DNA of 64,000 bases. Origin: Okeania sp. SIO2C9 (lineage in GTDB: Bacteria; Cyanobacteriota; Cyanobacteriia; Cyanobacteriales; Microcoleaceae). The notes beneath the pieces are model-generated. The model worked only from the letters and a program-made list of their open reading frames with translations. It made no database searches and was not told the origin of the DNA. The position numbers were made by a program, and so were the translations under genes. The stretch is taken from positions 753,808 through 817,807 of the forward strand of contig NZ_JAAHGO010000012.1 of NCBI RefSeq assembly GCF_010672455.1, written 5' to 3'. This document shows positions 17,204 through 26,903 of the stretch, one piece after another. Position 1 is the stretch's first letter. Each line of letters starts with the position of its first letter.

Positions 17204-18199
17204 ATGAAAACTTTTTGCTTAAAATCACTTATTATATTTTTCCTAACAATATCCCTTATTCTCCCTTTCTCCACACCAGCACAAGCATCTTCTACAAATA
17301 ATAGTTGTCCAAGGGGAATGGTATTTATTCCTGGAGGCACTTTTAGAATGGGATCGGATTCTCATTATCCATCAGAAATTTCTGCTGAAGACGTCACTGT
17401 AGATAGTTTTTGCATTGATCGCCACGAAATCACCAACGCCGAATTCCGCAAATTTGTCAAGGCAACAGGCTATAAAACCATTGCCGAACGCCCCCTCTCA
17501 AAATCACAATTCCCCAATCTAACCGACAAGCAACGACAACCTGGTTCCCTCGTCTTTCAACCTCCCTCTGAAGGTATTCAACAAGTTGCTTACTTAAGCT
17601 GGTGGCATTGGACAGTGGGTGCTAATTGGCAACATCCCTACGGTCCTCATAGCAACATCAGAGGCAAAGATAATTATCCTGTGGTTCACATCGCTTATGA
17701 AGATGCTGTTGCTTATGCTAATTGGGCGGGTAAATCTCTCCCCACAGAAGCTCAATGGGAATATGCAGCGCGGGGTGGTCTTCAGGAACAAGAATTTACT
17801 TGGGGAAATCAATATTCTGCAAAGAAAGCCAACACTTGGCAAGGGATGTTTCCCTTTTTCAATACCAAAGAAGATAACTATTTAGGAACTGCACCAGTAG
17901 AATCTTTTCCTCCCAACGGTTACGGACTTTATGAAATGACCGGAAACGTTTGGGAACTGACATCAGACTGGTATCAAGTCGGACATTCTGGCAAAGACCA
18001 TAGTGTAAACCCCCTCGGACCTGACAAAACCGCCAGTTTCGATCCCATCAAACCCCAGGAAGGAGCTTTGCACGTTATTAAAGGTGGTTCTTACCTCTGT
18101 GCTAAAAATTATTGTAGTCGTTATCGACCTGCTGCCAGAGAGTCTCAAGCTCCTGATACCGGAACAACTCATATTGGGTTTCGTTTAGTAGTTTCGTAG
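17204..18199 (+). CDS. Formylglycine-generating enzyme (SUMF1/FGE family), exported
   Basis: Converts the active-site Cys of type I sulfatases to Cα-formylglycine. From the ATG at 17204 the protein is 331 residues and starts with a clear signal peptide (MKTFCLKSLIIFFLTISL, then ending near AQASS). A 40-codon upstream TTG extension is possible but would spoil the signal and overlap the hairpin. FGE-sulfatase domain features are visible: MVFIPGGTFRMGSD, the ITNAEFRKFV motif, the WEYAARGG motif and GNVWELTSDWY. The redox pair is present as GGSYLCAKNYCSRYRPAAR, Cys299 and Cys304, spaced as in the human enzyme. It lies directly after the sulfatase and would mature it. The gene is AT-richer than the two upstream genes. 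Confidence 0.93.
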   Translation: MKTFCLKSLIIFFLTISLILPFSTPAQASSTNNSCPRGMVFIPGGTFRMGSDSHYPSEISAEDVTVDSFCIDRHEITNAEFRKFVKATGYKTIAERPLSKSQFPNLTDKQRQPGSLVFQPPSEGIQQVAYLSWWHWTVGANWQHPYGPHSNIRGKDNYPVVHIAYEDAVAYANWAGKSLPTEAQWEYAARGGLQEQEFTWGNQYSAKKANTWQGMFPFFNTKEDNYLGTAPVESFPPNGYGLYEMTGNVWELTSDWYQVGHSGKDHSVNPLGPDKTASFDPIKPQEGALHVIKGGSYLCAKNYCSRYRPAARESQAPDTGTTHIGFRLVVS

Positions 18200-18354
18200 T
18201 GGACTGACACACCTTATTAGATGGGGGGATGAGGAGATGGGGAGATGGGGAGATGGGGGGATGGGGAGATGGGGGGATGGGTAAGAATCGTTACCCAAAA
18301 CTTGCCCAACTTAACGAAACCTCAAGCAACAGTTCTAACAATGTGGAGCTTTAA
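18200..18354. repeat. GGGGAGATG minisatellite and spacer
   Basis: About 18220-18281 is a run of GGGGAGATGG units. The remainder is spacer. No gene is seen. Confidence 0.7.
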
Positions 18355-18507
18355 TATCATGTTCGGTAGAATAGTTATAATTAGGATCGTAGTTGGGCTT
18401 TAGCCCTAATAGTAAGTATTGTAAGGGCTAAAGCCCAACTACAAACAAAAATTTTATTATAAGTAATTATCCGCAATTCGTAGCTCCCCCGGAGGGGGAA
18501 CATGATA
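18355..18507. mobile_element. MITE with TATCATG ends and TAA target duplication
   Basis: The left end TATCATGTTCGG and right end GGAACATGATA are flanked by TAA on both sides. The interior is an inverted repeat of GTAGTTGGGCTTTAGCCC with its complement and a CCCCCGGAGGGGG palindrome near the right end. Confidence 0.75.
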
Positions 18508-18641
18508 TAACCCATAGTTGTAGACTAACGACAGTTAGCGTATTTCTGTTTGACAGTTTGCTATTCCCTGTTCCCTATTCCCTGCCGCGTAGCGCTATAG
18601 TGAGAAAATATATAGATGTCTAATATTGAGAAATAGTCAGG

Positions 18642-19622
18642 ATGCAAACTAAAGAAAAACTTATGCTACCAAAAATGGGCTGTGGTACATGGGCATGGGG
18701 CAACCGCCTCCTCTGGGGATATGATGAAAGTATGGATAATGAGTTGCAAAATGTCTTCAATCTTTGTGTTGCTAATGGTGTGACTTTATTTGATACAGGG
18801 GACTCCTACGGTACAGGTAAATTAAACGGACGTAGTGAAATGCTATTGGGACAGTTTTCCCAAGCATACACGGGGGCAAATCAAGAGAATATTTGCATTG
18901 CCACAAAACTTGCTGCTTATCCCTGGCGATGGGGTCGTCAAGCAATGATTTCTGCTGGGGAAGCATCGGCCCAACGCCTCGGAAAAAATGTCGATTTGGT
19001 ACAGATGCACTGGTCTACAGCAAATTATCTACCCTGGCAGGAATGGGGGCTTTTAGATGGTTTGGCTGACTTATACGAACAAGGCAAGGTAAAAGGTGTG
19101 GGACTATCGAACTATGGGCCTAAACGGTTAATGAAAGTGTATGAAAGACTTCGTGATCGCCATATTCCTATAACTACTCTACAGGTTCAATATTCTCTAT
19201 TATCAACCTATCCTGTTACAGAATTAGGAGTGAAAGAAATCTGTGATGAATTGGGAATTAAATTAATTGCATATAGTCCTTTAGCATTGGGAATATTAAC
19301 AGGAAAATATTCAGAAAACGGCTCTCTTCCTCAAGGTATTCGAGGTTTTTTGTTTAAGCAAATATTATCAGGAGTTCGCCCCCTACTATCATGTTTAGAA
19401 GCAGTGGCAAAGTCAAGAAATAAAACGATGTCGCAAGTAGCAATTAACTGGTGTATTTGTAAAGGTACAATTCCTATTCCGGGGGCAAAAAATCTAGCAC
19501 AGGCAGAACAAAATATTGGTGCATTGGGTTGGGAATTAGATTCTGGTGAAGTTACGGAATTAGATAATGCTGCGGCGAGAACAGATAAGAAAATGGTACA
19601 AAATATTTTTCAGACTAAGTGA
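18642..19622 (+). CDS. Aldo/keto reductase
   Basis: 326-residue NAD(P)H-dependent oxidoreductase of the aldo-keto reductase fold. The catalytic tetrad is visible: Asp in FDTGDSYG, Tyr in the same motif (DSYG), Lys in CIATKLAAYPWRWG and His in LVQMHWST. NADPH-site sequences include GVGLSNYGP and AYSPLALGILTGKY, with IPIPGAKNLAQAEQN near the C terminus. There is no signal, so it is cytosolic. Substrate cannot be read from sequence. It begins with ATG at 18642, has no neighbour close enough for an operon and is flanked by repeats. Confidence 0.94.
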   Translation: MQTKEKLMLPKMGCGTWAWGNRLLWGYDESMDNELQNVFNLCVANGVTLFDTGDSYGTGKLNGRSEMLLGQFSQAYTGANQENICIATKLAAYPWRWGRQAMISAGEASAQRLGKNVDLVQMHWSTANYLPWQEWGLLDGLADLYEQGKVKGVGLSNYGPKRLMKVYERLRDRHIPITTLQVQYSLLSTYPVTELGVKEICDELGIKLIAYSPLALGILTGKYSENGSLPQGIRGFLFKQILSGVRPLLSCLEAVAKSRNKTMSQVAINWCICKGTIPIPGAKNLAQAEQNIGALGWELDSGEVTELDNAAARTDKKMVQNIFQTK

Positions 19623-20120
19623 TATAGCAGAAGGAAGAAGGAAGAAGGAAGAAGGAAGAAGGCATCCCCCCTACCCCCCTTTGAAAGGGGGGAGTCAGAA
19701 GGAAAAGTTTTACGTTGTCTGAGTTTTAAACTTTTGAACTAGACATCTCCACCAAAAGAGGCAACAGCTCATCTGGCAACAGGGAGAAATAATTGATAAT
19801 ATCAAATCCGGTAGCATCGGTGTTATTCAGTATTTAAAGATAAGAGTAGGGGCGAATGGCATTCGCCCTATATTGTAGGGGCATTAGTAGCAGCTTTGCG
19901 ATAGAAAAAATTTTGGGTTATAGCAATAGTCCTCTTGATTTATAATCTATAAATCTGTAATAATTAAAGTCTAGTTAGCGCAAGGTTAAGTTAAACGCTA
20001 ATACCAATAACACTTGCTAATCTCGTTTTTATAACAGTTAATAACCACCCTAATATTGAGGTGGTTATTTGAGTTGTTCTACTCCTAAAGAATAATTGCG
20101 AATTTGCTTGATATTAATCC
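19623..20120. other. Intergenic repeats downstream of the aldo/keto reductase
   Basis: Starts with a degenerate copy of the TATAGCAG ... TTGTCTGAGTTTTAA element, interrupted by GAAGGAA repeats, then AGACATCTCC, then a left end of the TATCAAATCCGG family at about 19801 with a GGGGCGAATGG palindrome inside. A 10-bp stem hairpin (AATAACCACC / GGTGGTTATT, 20040-20069) could act as a terminator. No gene is seen. Confidence 0.5.
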
Positions 20121-20200
20121 TTAACCCGATTTAATAAATTTTATAATTTGTACCAATAAACTAATAATCAAAACACTCAAAACCGAGTTTTTTTTCGATT
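20121..20200 (-). pseudogene. 3' fragment of a second DUF4112 gene
   Basis: The end of this frame (LIISLLVQIIKFIKSG) matches the end of the intact DUF4112 protein at 22359 (LVISLLVKILQFIVSG). The DNA is also alike (CCAATAAACTAATAA in both). Only the last ~25 codons remain, so this looks like a relic of a duplication around the parA-HEPN pair. Confidence 0.6.
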
Positions 20201-20277
20201 TACCTGAAGAGGAGATTGACGTAAGGTTATTTGTTAAATTTGGAATCGGAACGCAACATTTCAGTATAAAAAAATTA

Positions 20278-21044
20278 TCAAATAATTGAATGAATACTAT
20301 CAACAACCTCTTCAATAAAGTCAACTGCATCGCCCACCATAATTTCGTCAATTCCCCATCTATTGCCTAAACTTAAAGTAGGGTCTATATCCGCCTCGTG
20401 AGCAATCTTATTTCGACGGTCAATAATAATTTTTAATTCTTGCTTAATATCCTTATCTGTTCTACCCATAATATTTCCAACTTCTTGCCACAATTTTTTA
20501 TCTGAAATTAGCCTAATTGCATCTGCTATACTATCTGGTTGTTGAAAACTTTTATAACTATTTCGCTGTCGAATTTAATCTTCTAAATAAGATGCAAAAT
20601 TTGGAGGATTTTTTAACCCCTCCCTTGCAGTACCTAAAGAAATTTGGGCATTGCTGAATTGAAGTATGAATGCGCGATTGTTTGGTTCTCGCCTTCGCCC
20701 CCGCGCATCCCCCACGCATTGGGGGACTTTTAGAGTTTTATTCCCCCCTTGCATTGGGGGGTTAGGGGGGCTTGCATCATACCCAGAATCAGCAACGTCG
20801 AAATTTGAAAACGAGAAAATGCAGGGGGTTCAGAACGCAAACCTTGATATATTTCTAGCATTCCTAGTTTAACAACTTCATGTATATAATAGTCTAAGGC
20901 ACTTACAGCTAGAACCAAGGCAGCTCTTAATATATCAGAAAGATCGAGAGCTGGGGTAGACTGCGCTTTAACAGAGTTATGAACAGCTATCAAATCTCTA
21001 ACACGATTAATACTGATATGAAACTGGTCAAGCGCAGACTGCAT
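20278..21044 (-). pseudogene. HEPN-domain protein (RiboL-PSP-HEPN-like), disrupted
   Basis: The N-terminal part (21044 to 20800) reads MQSALDQFHISINRVRD and ALVLAVSALDYYIHEVVKL. The C-terminal part (to 20278) carries the HEPN catalytic-type motif RRNKIAHEAD (R-x4-H), followed by DAVDFIEEVVDSIHS. HEPN proteins are often RNases in toxin or defence systems. A 153-bp MITE interrupts the gene. Removing it with one 8-bp duplicate rejoins RFQIS directly to LGTAREG. A separate in-frame TAA breaks YLED/IRQRNS. The start overlaps the end of the parA-like gene by 17 bp, so the two were translationally coupled. It is non-functional as it stands. Confidence 0.8.
20647..20799. mobile_element. 153-bp MITE inside the HEPN gene, 8-bp target duplication
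   Basis: Ends are GGCATTGCTGAATT and AATCAGCAACGTC. GAAATTTG flanks both sides (20639-20646 and 20800-20807). The interior is GC-rich with CCCCCCTTGCATTGGGGGG-type pairing. A second copy, inverted, is at 23278-23429. Confidence 0.9.
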
Positions 21045-22348
21045 TTGAGGTTAAATTAATGATTCGATCAGCTAGGGTTGAAAAACGATCTCTGAAAGTA
21101 TCTTGTGCTTTTAAGGTATTTTCTAACACTTGCCCACCTTGTCTAATTTGCTCTTTTGTCAATGCAAAAACAGGTGTTTTACAGTTCTGAGATATGGCAA
21201 TAAGACTGCTAAAATCAGACATTTTTATCAAACAATAGTCATTCATATCTTGAGAAGAGTAAACTTTATTAGGTAATAACATATTTTGCTCTTTTAATGA
21301 TGGAACTAATATGATGTCCGGTTGAATAGTTATAAATAAAAATGGAGGAGTAATGAGTTATGAGTAATGAGTTATGAGTAATGAGTTATGAGGAGGGAAT
21401 TTTAAGCTATAAATGAAGAGAAAGTTTTTTGATCACGCTCTTATCCGGACATGATATAATTTATGAGTAATGAGTTATGAGTAATGAGTTATGAGTAATG
21501 AGTAATGAGTTATGAGGAGGGAATTTTAAGCTATAAATGAAGAGAAAGTTTTTTGATCACGCTCTTATCCGGACATGATATAATTCATCTGAAACAGCTT
21601 TTTGAATTCTATCTATCCATTCCTGAAAACTATCAGAAGGTTTTTGATTTATAATTTGATAGTTTTGGATAATTGTTCCTAGAAAAAGAGGTGTTACTTT
21701 CGGAAAAGGATAAGTAGCTTCTTTCAAAACTTTTAAGTCACTAGCTTTTTCTGCCCAAATATGCCATTTTGGCATTATTCTAGCTAGTGAATCAATTGCC
21801 ATTATGGAAAAAAAGTCAGGAACAGTAGGCACAATAAAAAAATCGCTAGTCATCAGTAAGTTCTGATTTACTGAACTTAAGCTAGGATTCATATCAATTA
21901 AAATATAGTCGGCAGAAAATTTTTCTGCTGTTTTTTTCAATAGATAAGAAATTGAACCGGGAAGGTTTTGAAGAGTTTGAATAGAACCACTTAATTCTTG
22001 AGCTATTCCTAGAGTTACCTCATATTCTGCTAATCCCACATGACCGGGTAACAGAAACAAACCATCTTGTCATTCAATGGGAATACAATCAACTGCTTCT
22101 ACTAATCTTGGCTGAGACTCGAATGCAGGTGCTAAAGCAGATTTAATATCTTGTTTTTTACTGTAAATTTCTTCTAATTCTTGTTTACTAGAAAACCCCA
22201 ATACCATACCGGTTAAATCGCATTGTGGATCTGTATCTACTAGAATTACTCTTTTTCCCTTTGATGCTAACATCCAACCCAAATTAAATGTTGTTGTTGT
22301 TTTACTAACCCCACCTTTATGGTTGAAAAGTGCAATTTTCTGAACCAT
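21028..22348 (-). pseudogene. ParA/Soj-like ATPase, disrupted
   Basis: Deviant Walker A at the N terminus (HKGGVSKTTTTFNLGW), then LVDTDPQCDL and LIDMNPSLSSVNQNL, typical of ParA-type ATPases that act in segregation or positioning. The natural start is MVQKIALF at 22348. An in-frame TGA follows IPIE at 22072. The frame then continues (LFLLPGHVGLAEYEV) to 21581, where a MITE enters. After the MITE the same protein resumes (VPSLKEQN, then KMSDFSSLIAISQN) to 21028. Removing the MITE with one TAA copy rejoins DEL to VPSLK. It lies 10 bp after the DUF4112 gene and overlaps the HEPN gene, so it is the middle gene of a three-gene operon. Confidence 0.85.
21310..21580. mobile_element. MITE inside the parA-like gene, TAA target duplication
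   Basis: Ends are TATGATGTCCGG and CCGGACATGATA, flanked by TAA (21307-21309 and 21581-21583). The interior contains ATGAGTTATGAGTA repeats and an internal duplication: the right end plus about 120 bp occurs twice (first right end near 21459). Confidence 0.85.
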
Positions 22349-22358
22349 TTTTCTCAAC

Positions 22359-22868
22359 CTAACCTGACACAATAAACTGTAAAATCTTCACCAATAAACT
22401 AATAACTAAAAAACCCAAAGTAGCAATAACAATAACAAATAAAATTAAACCGCCCAACAGCAAAAAAACAAACCCGCGATCGGCACTTTTACTAACTTTA
22501 GGAGACTCTAAATGAGCCTCCAAAATATCCATATTTTTAGAATTTGCCTTCCAAGCAACATCAAATAAATCTCCAAAAACAGGTACAATTCCTGCCAAAG
22601 AATCAAATACAATATTAGACGCCATTCGCATCAGAGTTTCCCTGGGCAAACCCATCATTGCTGCTGAAAATACAATATAAACAGAAATAAGTCCTCCTAA
22701 AAAATCACCACCCCCAGGAATCAATCCTAGAAGTGGGTCAATACCAACGCCATAAGAAGTACCAGGAACACAAATAGCATTATCCAGTAAATCGCTAATT
22801 TTACGCAGTTGTCTGACCTTAGCTGCTTGAGAGCGATCGCCAGAGGTAGTGGGAGATGGTTTTGCCAT
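22359..22868 (-). CDS. DUF4112 membrane protein
   Basis: 169 residues. The DUF4112 core is visible: RKISDLLDNAICVPGT, GIDPLLGLIPGGGDFLGG, and LAGIVPVFGDLFDVAWKANS. A membrane segment covers about 48-68 and a C-terminal one about 132-165. Function is unknown. On the minus strand it is the first gene of a DUF4112, parA-like, HEPN run and the only intact one. The start ATG is at 22868. A fragment of a second copy lies beyond the HEPN gene. Confidence 0.9.
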   Translation of the reverse strand: MAKPSPTTSGDRSQAAKVRQLRKISDLLDNAICVPGTSYGVGIDPLLGLIPGGGDFLGGLISVYIVFSAAMMGLPRETLMRMASNIVFDSLAGIVPVFGDLFDVAWKANSKNMDILEAHLESPKVSKSADRGFVFLLLGGLILFVIVIATLGFLVISLLVKILQFIVSG

Positions 22869-23277
22869 TGGAAGTTATGTGAGTAAAATTCAATAAATGT
22901 GTAAGTTCAGTAGGGTTTCAGCAATTAACAATTAACAATTAACAATTAATAATTACCTCTTTTTAAAACGGATAGGATTGATTAAAAGGATTTTTTTTAA
23001 TTCTCTTGGTCGATTGGATATGGCGAGGAAACCTCGCCATCCCTCGACCGCTTTATCCCCTTAAAAGGGTCGGCTTCAAGGCGTTAATTGTTGAATGAAT
23101 AATTATTAACTATCAACTCTTAATTATTAATTATTCATTATTAATTATTCATTATTCGGTCACATCACTCACACCCTACTGAACTTACACTTTATGCTTA
23201 AAGACTACAGCGTTGCTGATTTGAGGTGATCATGTTCGGATTCAGAGGGGGAGCATACTCCTCATTTATCTTCTTTC
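22869..23277. repeat. Repeat-filled spacer before dnaK terminus
   Basis: Contains AACAATTAACAATTAA short repeats and an inverted copy (about 22953-23075) of the ACCGAAAAATTGTGG-type repeat. Nested in it is the GGTCGA ... GGCGAGG palindrome. No gene is seen. Confidence 0.6.
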
Positions 23278-23429
23278 GGCGTTGCTGATTCTGGGTATGA
23301 TGCAAGCCCCCCTAACCACCCAATTTGGGGGGGAATAAAACTCTAAAATTCCCCCAATGCGCGGGGGATGCGCGGGGGCGAAGGCGAGAACCAAACAATC
23401 GCGCATTCATACTTCAATTCAGCAACACC
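23278..23429. mobile_element. 152-bp MITE, 8-bp target duplication, second copy
   Basis: Same element as 20647-20799 in the other orientation. Ends are GGCGTTGCTGATTC and AATTCAGCAACACC, flanked on both sides by CTTCTTTC (23270-23277 and 23430-23437). Confidence 0.9.
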
Positions 23430-23480
23430 CTTCTTTCTTCCCTCCTGACTCCTGACTCCTGACGCCTGACTCCTGACTAC

Positions 23481-25394
23481 TTACTTTTTAGTTTCAGTAA
23501 AGTCAGCATCAATTACATCATCTCCACTAGCAGAGCTTGAGGAAGATTCAGCAGAACCATCACCATTAGGAGGAGGAGTTGCTCCATCAGGAGAACCTTG
23601 TTGATAAATATTGCTGCTAACAGTGTAGAGAGCTTGTTGCAACTCAGTAGTCAGAGACTGAATACGTTCGTCATCTTCTTGAGAAACAGCATCACGCAAA
23701 TCTTTAATCAACCCTTCAATCTTAGTTTTATCAGCTTCAGGAACTTTATCTCCCAACTCCTGAATTTGCTTCTCAGCTTGATATGCTAAAGAGTCTGCTT
23801 GGTTTTTGCGGTCAATTTTTTCACGACGCTCTTGGTCAGCAGCAGCATTAGCTTCTGCTTCTTTCACCATCCGATCTACTTCAGAATCTGGTAAAGTAGA
23901 AGCACCTGTAATACTGATAGACTGCTCCTTACCAGTACCTTTATCCTTCGCAGCTACATTCAGAATACCATTAGCATCAATATCGAAGGTAACTTCAATT
24001 TGAGGTACACCACGAGGTGCTGCGGGGATACCATCTAGGCGGAAAGTTCCTAAACTCTTGTTGTCATTAGACATTTCCCGCTCGCCCTGTAGTACATGAA
24101 TTTCTACATTTGTCTGACCGTCTACAGCAGTTGAGAACACTTCTGACTTTTTCGTAGGGATAGTAGTGTTACGAGGAATAATTTTGGTCATTACGCCACC
24201 CAAAGTTTCTACACCTAGAGATAGAGGAGTAACGTCTAACAACAGAATGTCTTTAACTTCACCTGCTAATACACCTGCTTGAATTGCAGCACCAACAGCT
24301 ACCACTTCATCAGGGTTAACACTTTGGTTTGGATCTTTACCGAGAACTTTCTTGACAATATCATGGACTGCGGGAATCCGAGTAGATCCACCAACTAATA
24401 CCACTTCATCAATGGCGCTTTTATCTAACTTAGCATCTCTAATGGCGTTTTCTACAGGAATGCGACAGCGGTCAATCAGGTCAGCACAGAGTTCTTCAAA
24501 TTTACCTCTAGTTAAGGTGGTATCTAAGTGCTTAGGTCCATCTTGGGTAGCGGTAATAAATGGCAGGTTAATCTCTGTCTGAGTAACACTAGAAAGTTCA
24601 ATCTTAGCTTTTTCTGCTGCTTCTGTTAAACGTTGCAGTGCTTGCTTATCTTTCCGTAGGTCTATTCCTTCTGCTTTTTCAAATTCCTTAGCGAGGAAAT
24701 CAACAATTTTCTTATCAAAGTCGTCACCACCAAGGTGTGTATCGCCGGAAGTAGCTAATACTTCAAATACACCATCACCTACTTCTAGGATGGAAACGTC
24801 AAATGTACCACCACCAAGGTCAAATACTAAGATAGTTTCGTTACTTTTCTTATCTAACCCATAAGCTAAAGAAGCTGCTGTCGGTTCGTTGATGATCCGC
24901 AATACTTCTACACCAGCGATTCTACCTGCATCTTTGGTTGCCTGTCTTTGGGAGTCGTTGAAATAAGCTGGTACGGTAATTACTGCTTGTGTTACTGTTT
25001 CGTTAAGATATTTACTAGCATCATCAACCAGTTTACGCAGAACCTGGGCTGAAATTTCTTCGGGGGCAAATTGTTTTTCTAATGCTGGGCAATCTAATTT
25101 AACGTTACCATTAACATTGAGAACTTTATAAGAAACTTCAGTAGTTTCATTGGTTACTTCATCAAATCTACGCCCAATGAACCTCTTTACTGAGTAAAAG
25201 GTGTTTTGGGTGTTCATCACAGCTTGACGTTTGGCGATTTGCCCTACGAGTTGCTCTCCTTTTTTACCGTAGGCAACTACAGAAGGGGTTGTACGGAAAC
25301 CTTCTGCATTAGCAATTACTGTGGGTTTACCACCTTCCATAACTGCAACACAGGAGTTTGTTGTACCTAAGTCAATTCCGACTACTTTTGCCAT
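23481..25394 (-). CDS. dnaK: Chaperone protein DnaK (Hsp70)
   Basis: ATP-dependent Hsp70 chaperone, 637 residues, the usual length. Signature stretches are visible: [17 protein letters not shown] at the N terminus, [17 protein letters not shown] with [13 protein letters not shown], and [12 protein letters not shown] in the nucleotide-binding domain. [14 protein letters not shown] starts the linker and substrate domain. The C-terminal lid ends in the acidic tail [13 protein letters not shown]. No grpE or dnaJ is next to it. The upstream 180 bp is AT-rich; I saw no CIRCE operator. It is one of the several dnaK paralogues cyanobacteria usually have, and which one it is I cannot tell. Confidence 0.98.
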   Translation of the reverse strand: MAKVVGIDLGTTNSCVAVMEGGKPTVIANAEGFRTTPSVVAYGKKGEQLVGQIAKRQAVMNTQNTFYSVKRFIGRRFDEVTNETTEVSYKVLNVNGNVKLDCPALEKQFAPEEISAQVLRKLVDDASKYLNETVTQAVITVPAYFNDSQRQATKDAGRIAGVEVLRIINEPTAASLAYGLDKKSNETILVFDLGGGTFDVSILEVGDGVFEVLATSGDTHLGGDDFDKKIVDFLAKEFEKAEGIDLRKDKQALQRLTEAAEKAKIELSSVTQTEINLPFITATQDGPKHLDTTLTRGKFEELCADLIDRCRIPVENAIRDAKLDKSAIDEVVLVGGSTRIPAVHDIVKKVLGKDPNQSVNPDEVVAVGAAIQAGVLAGEVKDILLLDVTPLSLGVETLGGVMTKIIPRNTTIPTKKSEVFSTAVDGQTNVEIHVLQGEREMSNDNKSLGTFRLDGIPAAPRGVPQIEVTFDIDANGILNVAAKDKGTGKEQSISITGASTLPDSEVDRMVKEAEANAAADQERREKIDRKNQADSLAYQAEKQIQELGDKVPEADKTKIEGLIKDLRDAVSQEDDERIQSLTTELQQALYTVSSNIYQQGSPDGATPPPNGDGSAESSSSSASGDDVIDADFTETKK

Positions 25395-26462
25395 AAGAGT
25401 TTTTTTGCTCCAAATTACTACAAAATTTTTTACTTTTTGTCAACCTTAGTTTTTGTTTTTTTCGGTTGACTTAAGGACTAATATTTAAGCCTTCTGGATT
25501 TAGTCCAGGGCTTGTCCATTTTTTATACAGTCTTTAAGATTAAGTTACTTATATCTATACTGCGATTATTTAGACAATTCCATGAAGGCGTGTTTACCGA
25601 ACATCAGGGAATATTGGACTTTGAGGAACTTTTATAATTTTGCTCCTTTACTCTTTACTAATTTACGCTCCTTGAGGGCTTTGTTGCCATTGTGGCAAAC
25701 CGTAAGTTATGTGTTGTGTTTGCCGTCTAGCGATCGCCTCTTCAATAGTTCAATAAAAAAAAGAAGGCTACAAAACGGAAACCTGTTCAACAATTAATAA
25801 TTAACAATTAATAATTAATAATTAGGACTTGCTAGTTAAATCTAAAAGTATTTACAGATAAAGGTTTTAGTCTTTTTAAGTATCAAAATCTGTGAGGTTT
25901 TAGGTGGTAATGGTTCAATTAGGAGCGGATTTTAGTCAAGAGTTGAGCAGAAAAATCATTCTTACAATTCTTACTTCTACCTCCTCACTCATCCCCATTT
26001 CTCCTATCTCCTGTCTTCTCCTCCACGGTCGGGGGAGGGGCGAGGGGTGGGTTGTCTCCTGTCTCCTGTCTTCTATCCCTACTAAAAGACTTTTGAGCAC
26101 AAACCCTCATTACTTCTCCTTGAAAAGAACTGGAGTTTAGACTACGAAAAAATTTCCCAAGATTGTTTTGGGTGAAAAAAGAAGGCAAATTAACCCAAAA
26201 ATTGAGTCTATATTTTTATAATTTTTGGCTTTTTTGGGGGAAATTTTTCGTTTTTTTACTACAGGATAACAGGTTCTTTTACTTCTTAATTTTACCTAAT
26301 TATTAATTATTAATTATTAATTATTAATTATTAATTATTAAATAATTCTGGTAAAAATCCTCCCCTTGATCGGGGAAAAAAAAGAAATAATATCTCCTTA
26401 TATTCAATCAAGAAAGGTTTTAACCAGAGGTAATTATCCATTATCCATTATCCATTAATTAA
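25395..26462. other. Upstream region of dnaK and repeats
   Basis: About 25395-25570 should contain the dnaK promoter; no motif is clear enough to name. The rest holds AATTAATAATTAATAATT runs, a CTCCTGTCTCCTGTCTTCT block with ACTAAAAGACTTTTGAGC that recurs near 32120 and 39250, and TAATTATTAATTATT runs near 26290-26340. No gene is seen. Confidence 0.5.
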
Positions 26463-26554
26463 CTGTTTTCCCACCAGTGGATTTTCCACGGGATTTAGGA
26501 GTTTTAGCAGGAGTTCCTATCTCGACCAACAGTCCGAACATTAATTGTGAGACC
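26463..26554 (-). pseudogene. Transposase fragment
   Basis: One frame reads FGLLVEIGTPAKTPKSRG and then KSTGGKTVN before a stop. This resembles the C-terminal IGTPAK.PK.RGKSPG ending of a cyanobacterial transposase group. Only about 30 codons remain. Confidence 0.45.
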
Positions 26555-26903
26555 CTTTTTCAATTTTCTCCCTGTTTCTGAAATTTGATTTATTAATATT
26601 TGTTAACCATCAACTTTGCTAGTATTCAGTAGTGATTGCACATGAGATTATACCAAATTGAAAAAAGAATGTTACAAATAAACTGGCTAGTAAATAACTA
26701 ATAATCCACCTAACACCTAACACCTAACACCTATTATTTTGGGTTTAATACTCCACCGTCTACAGGGTGTTAACAATTGGTTGAGGTTATAAGACACGGA
26801 GTGGTCAGTCCTTGACTTATCCCGATCCATTTTTTCTTCCTTCTTCCTTCTTCCTTCTTCCTTCTTCCTTCTTTCTTCTTCCTTCTTCCTTCTTCAATAC
26901 AGT
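26555..26903. other. Spacer with short repeats
   Basis: Contains CACCTAACACCTAACACC repeats, a copy of the TTTTGGGTTTAATACTCC element (from about 26738; others at 32650 and 41916), and TTCCTTCTTCCTTCTTCC runs up to the next stop codon. Confidence 0.5.

Noticed and set aside
23221-25580. Possible CIRCE/HrcA operator near dnaK
   Set aside because: I found no TTAGCACTC-N9-GAGTGCTAA pattern upstream of the dnaK start.
25582-25797. 71-codon frame between dnaK and the repeats
   Set aside because: There is no Shine-Dalgarno sequence, no family resemblance, and the frame ends in an AATTAATAATTAA repeat.
25904-26140. 78-codon frame
   Set aside because: It runs through the CTCCTGTCTCCTGTC repeat block that recurs in other places, so it is not a gene.
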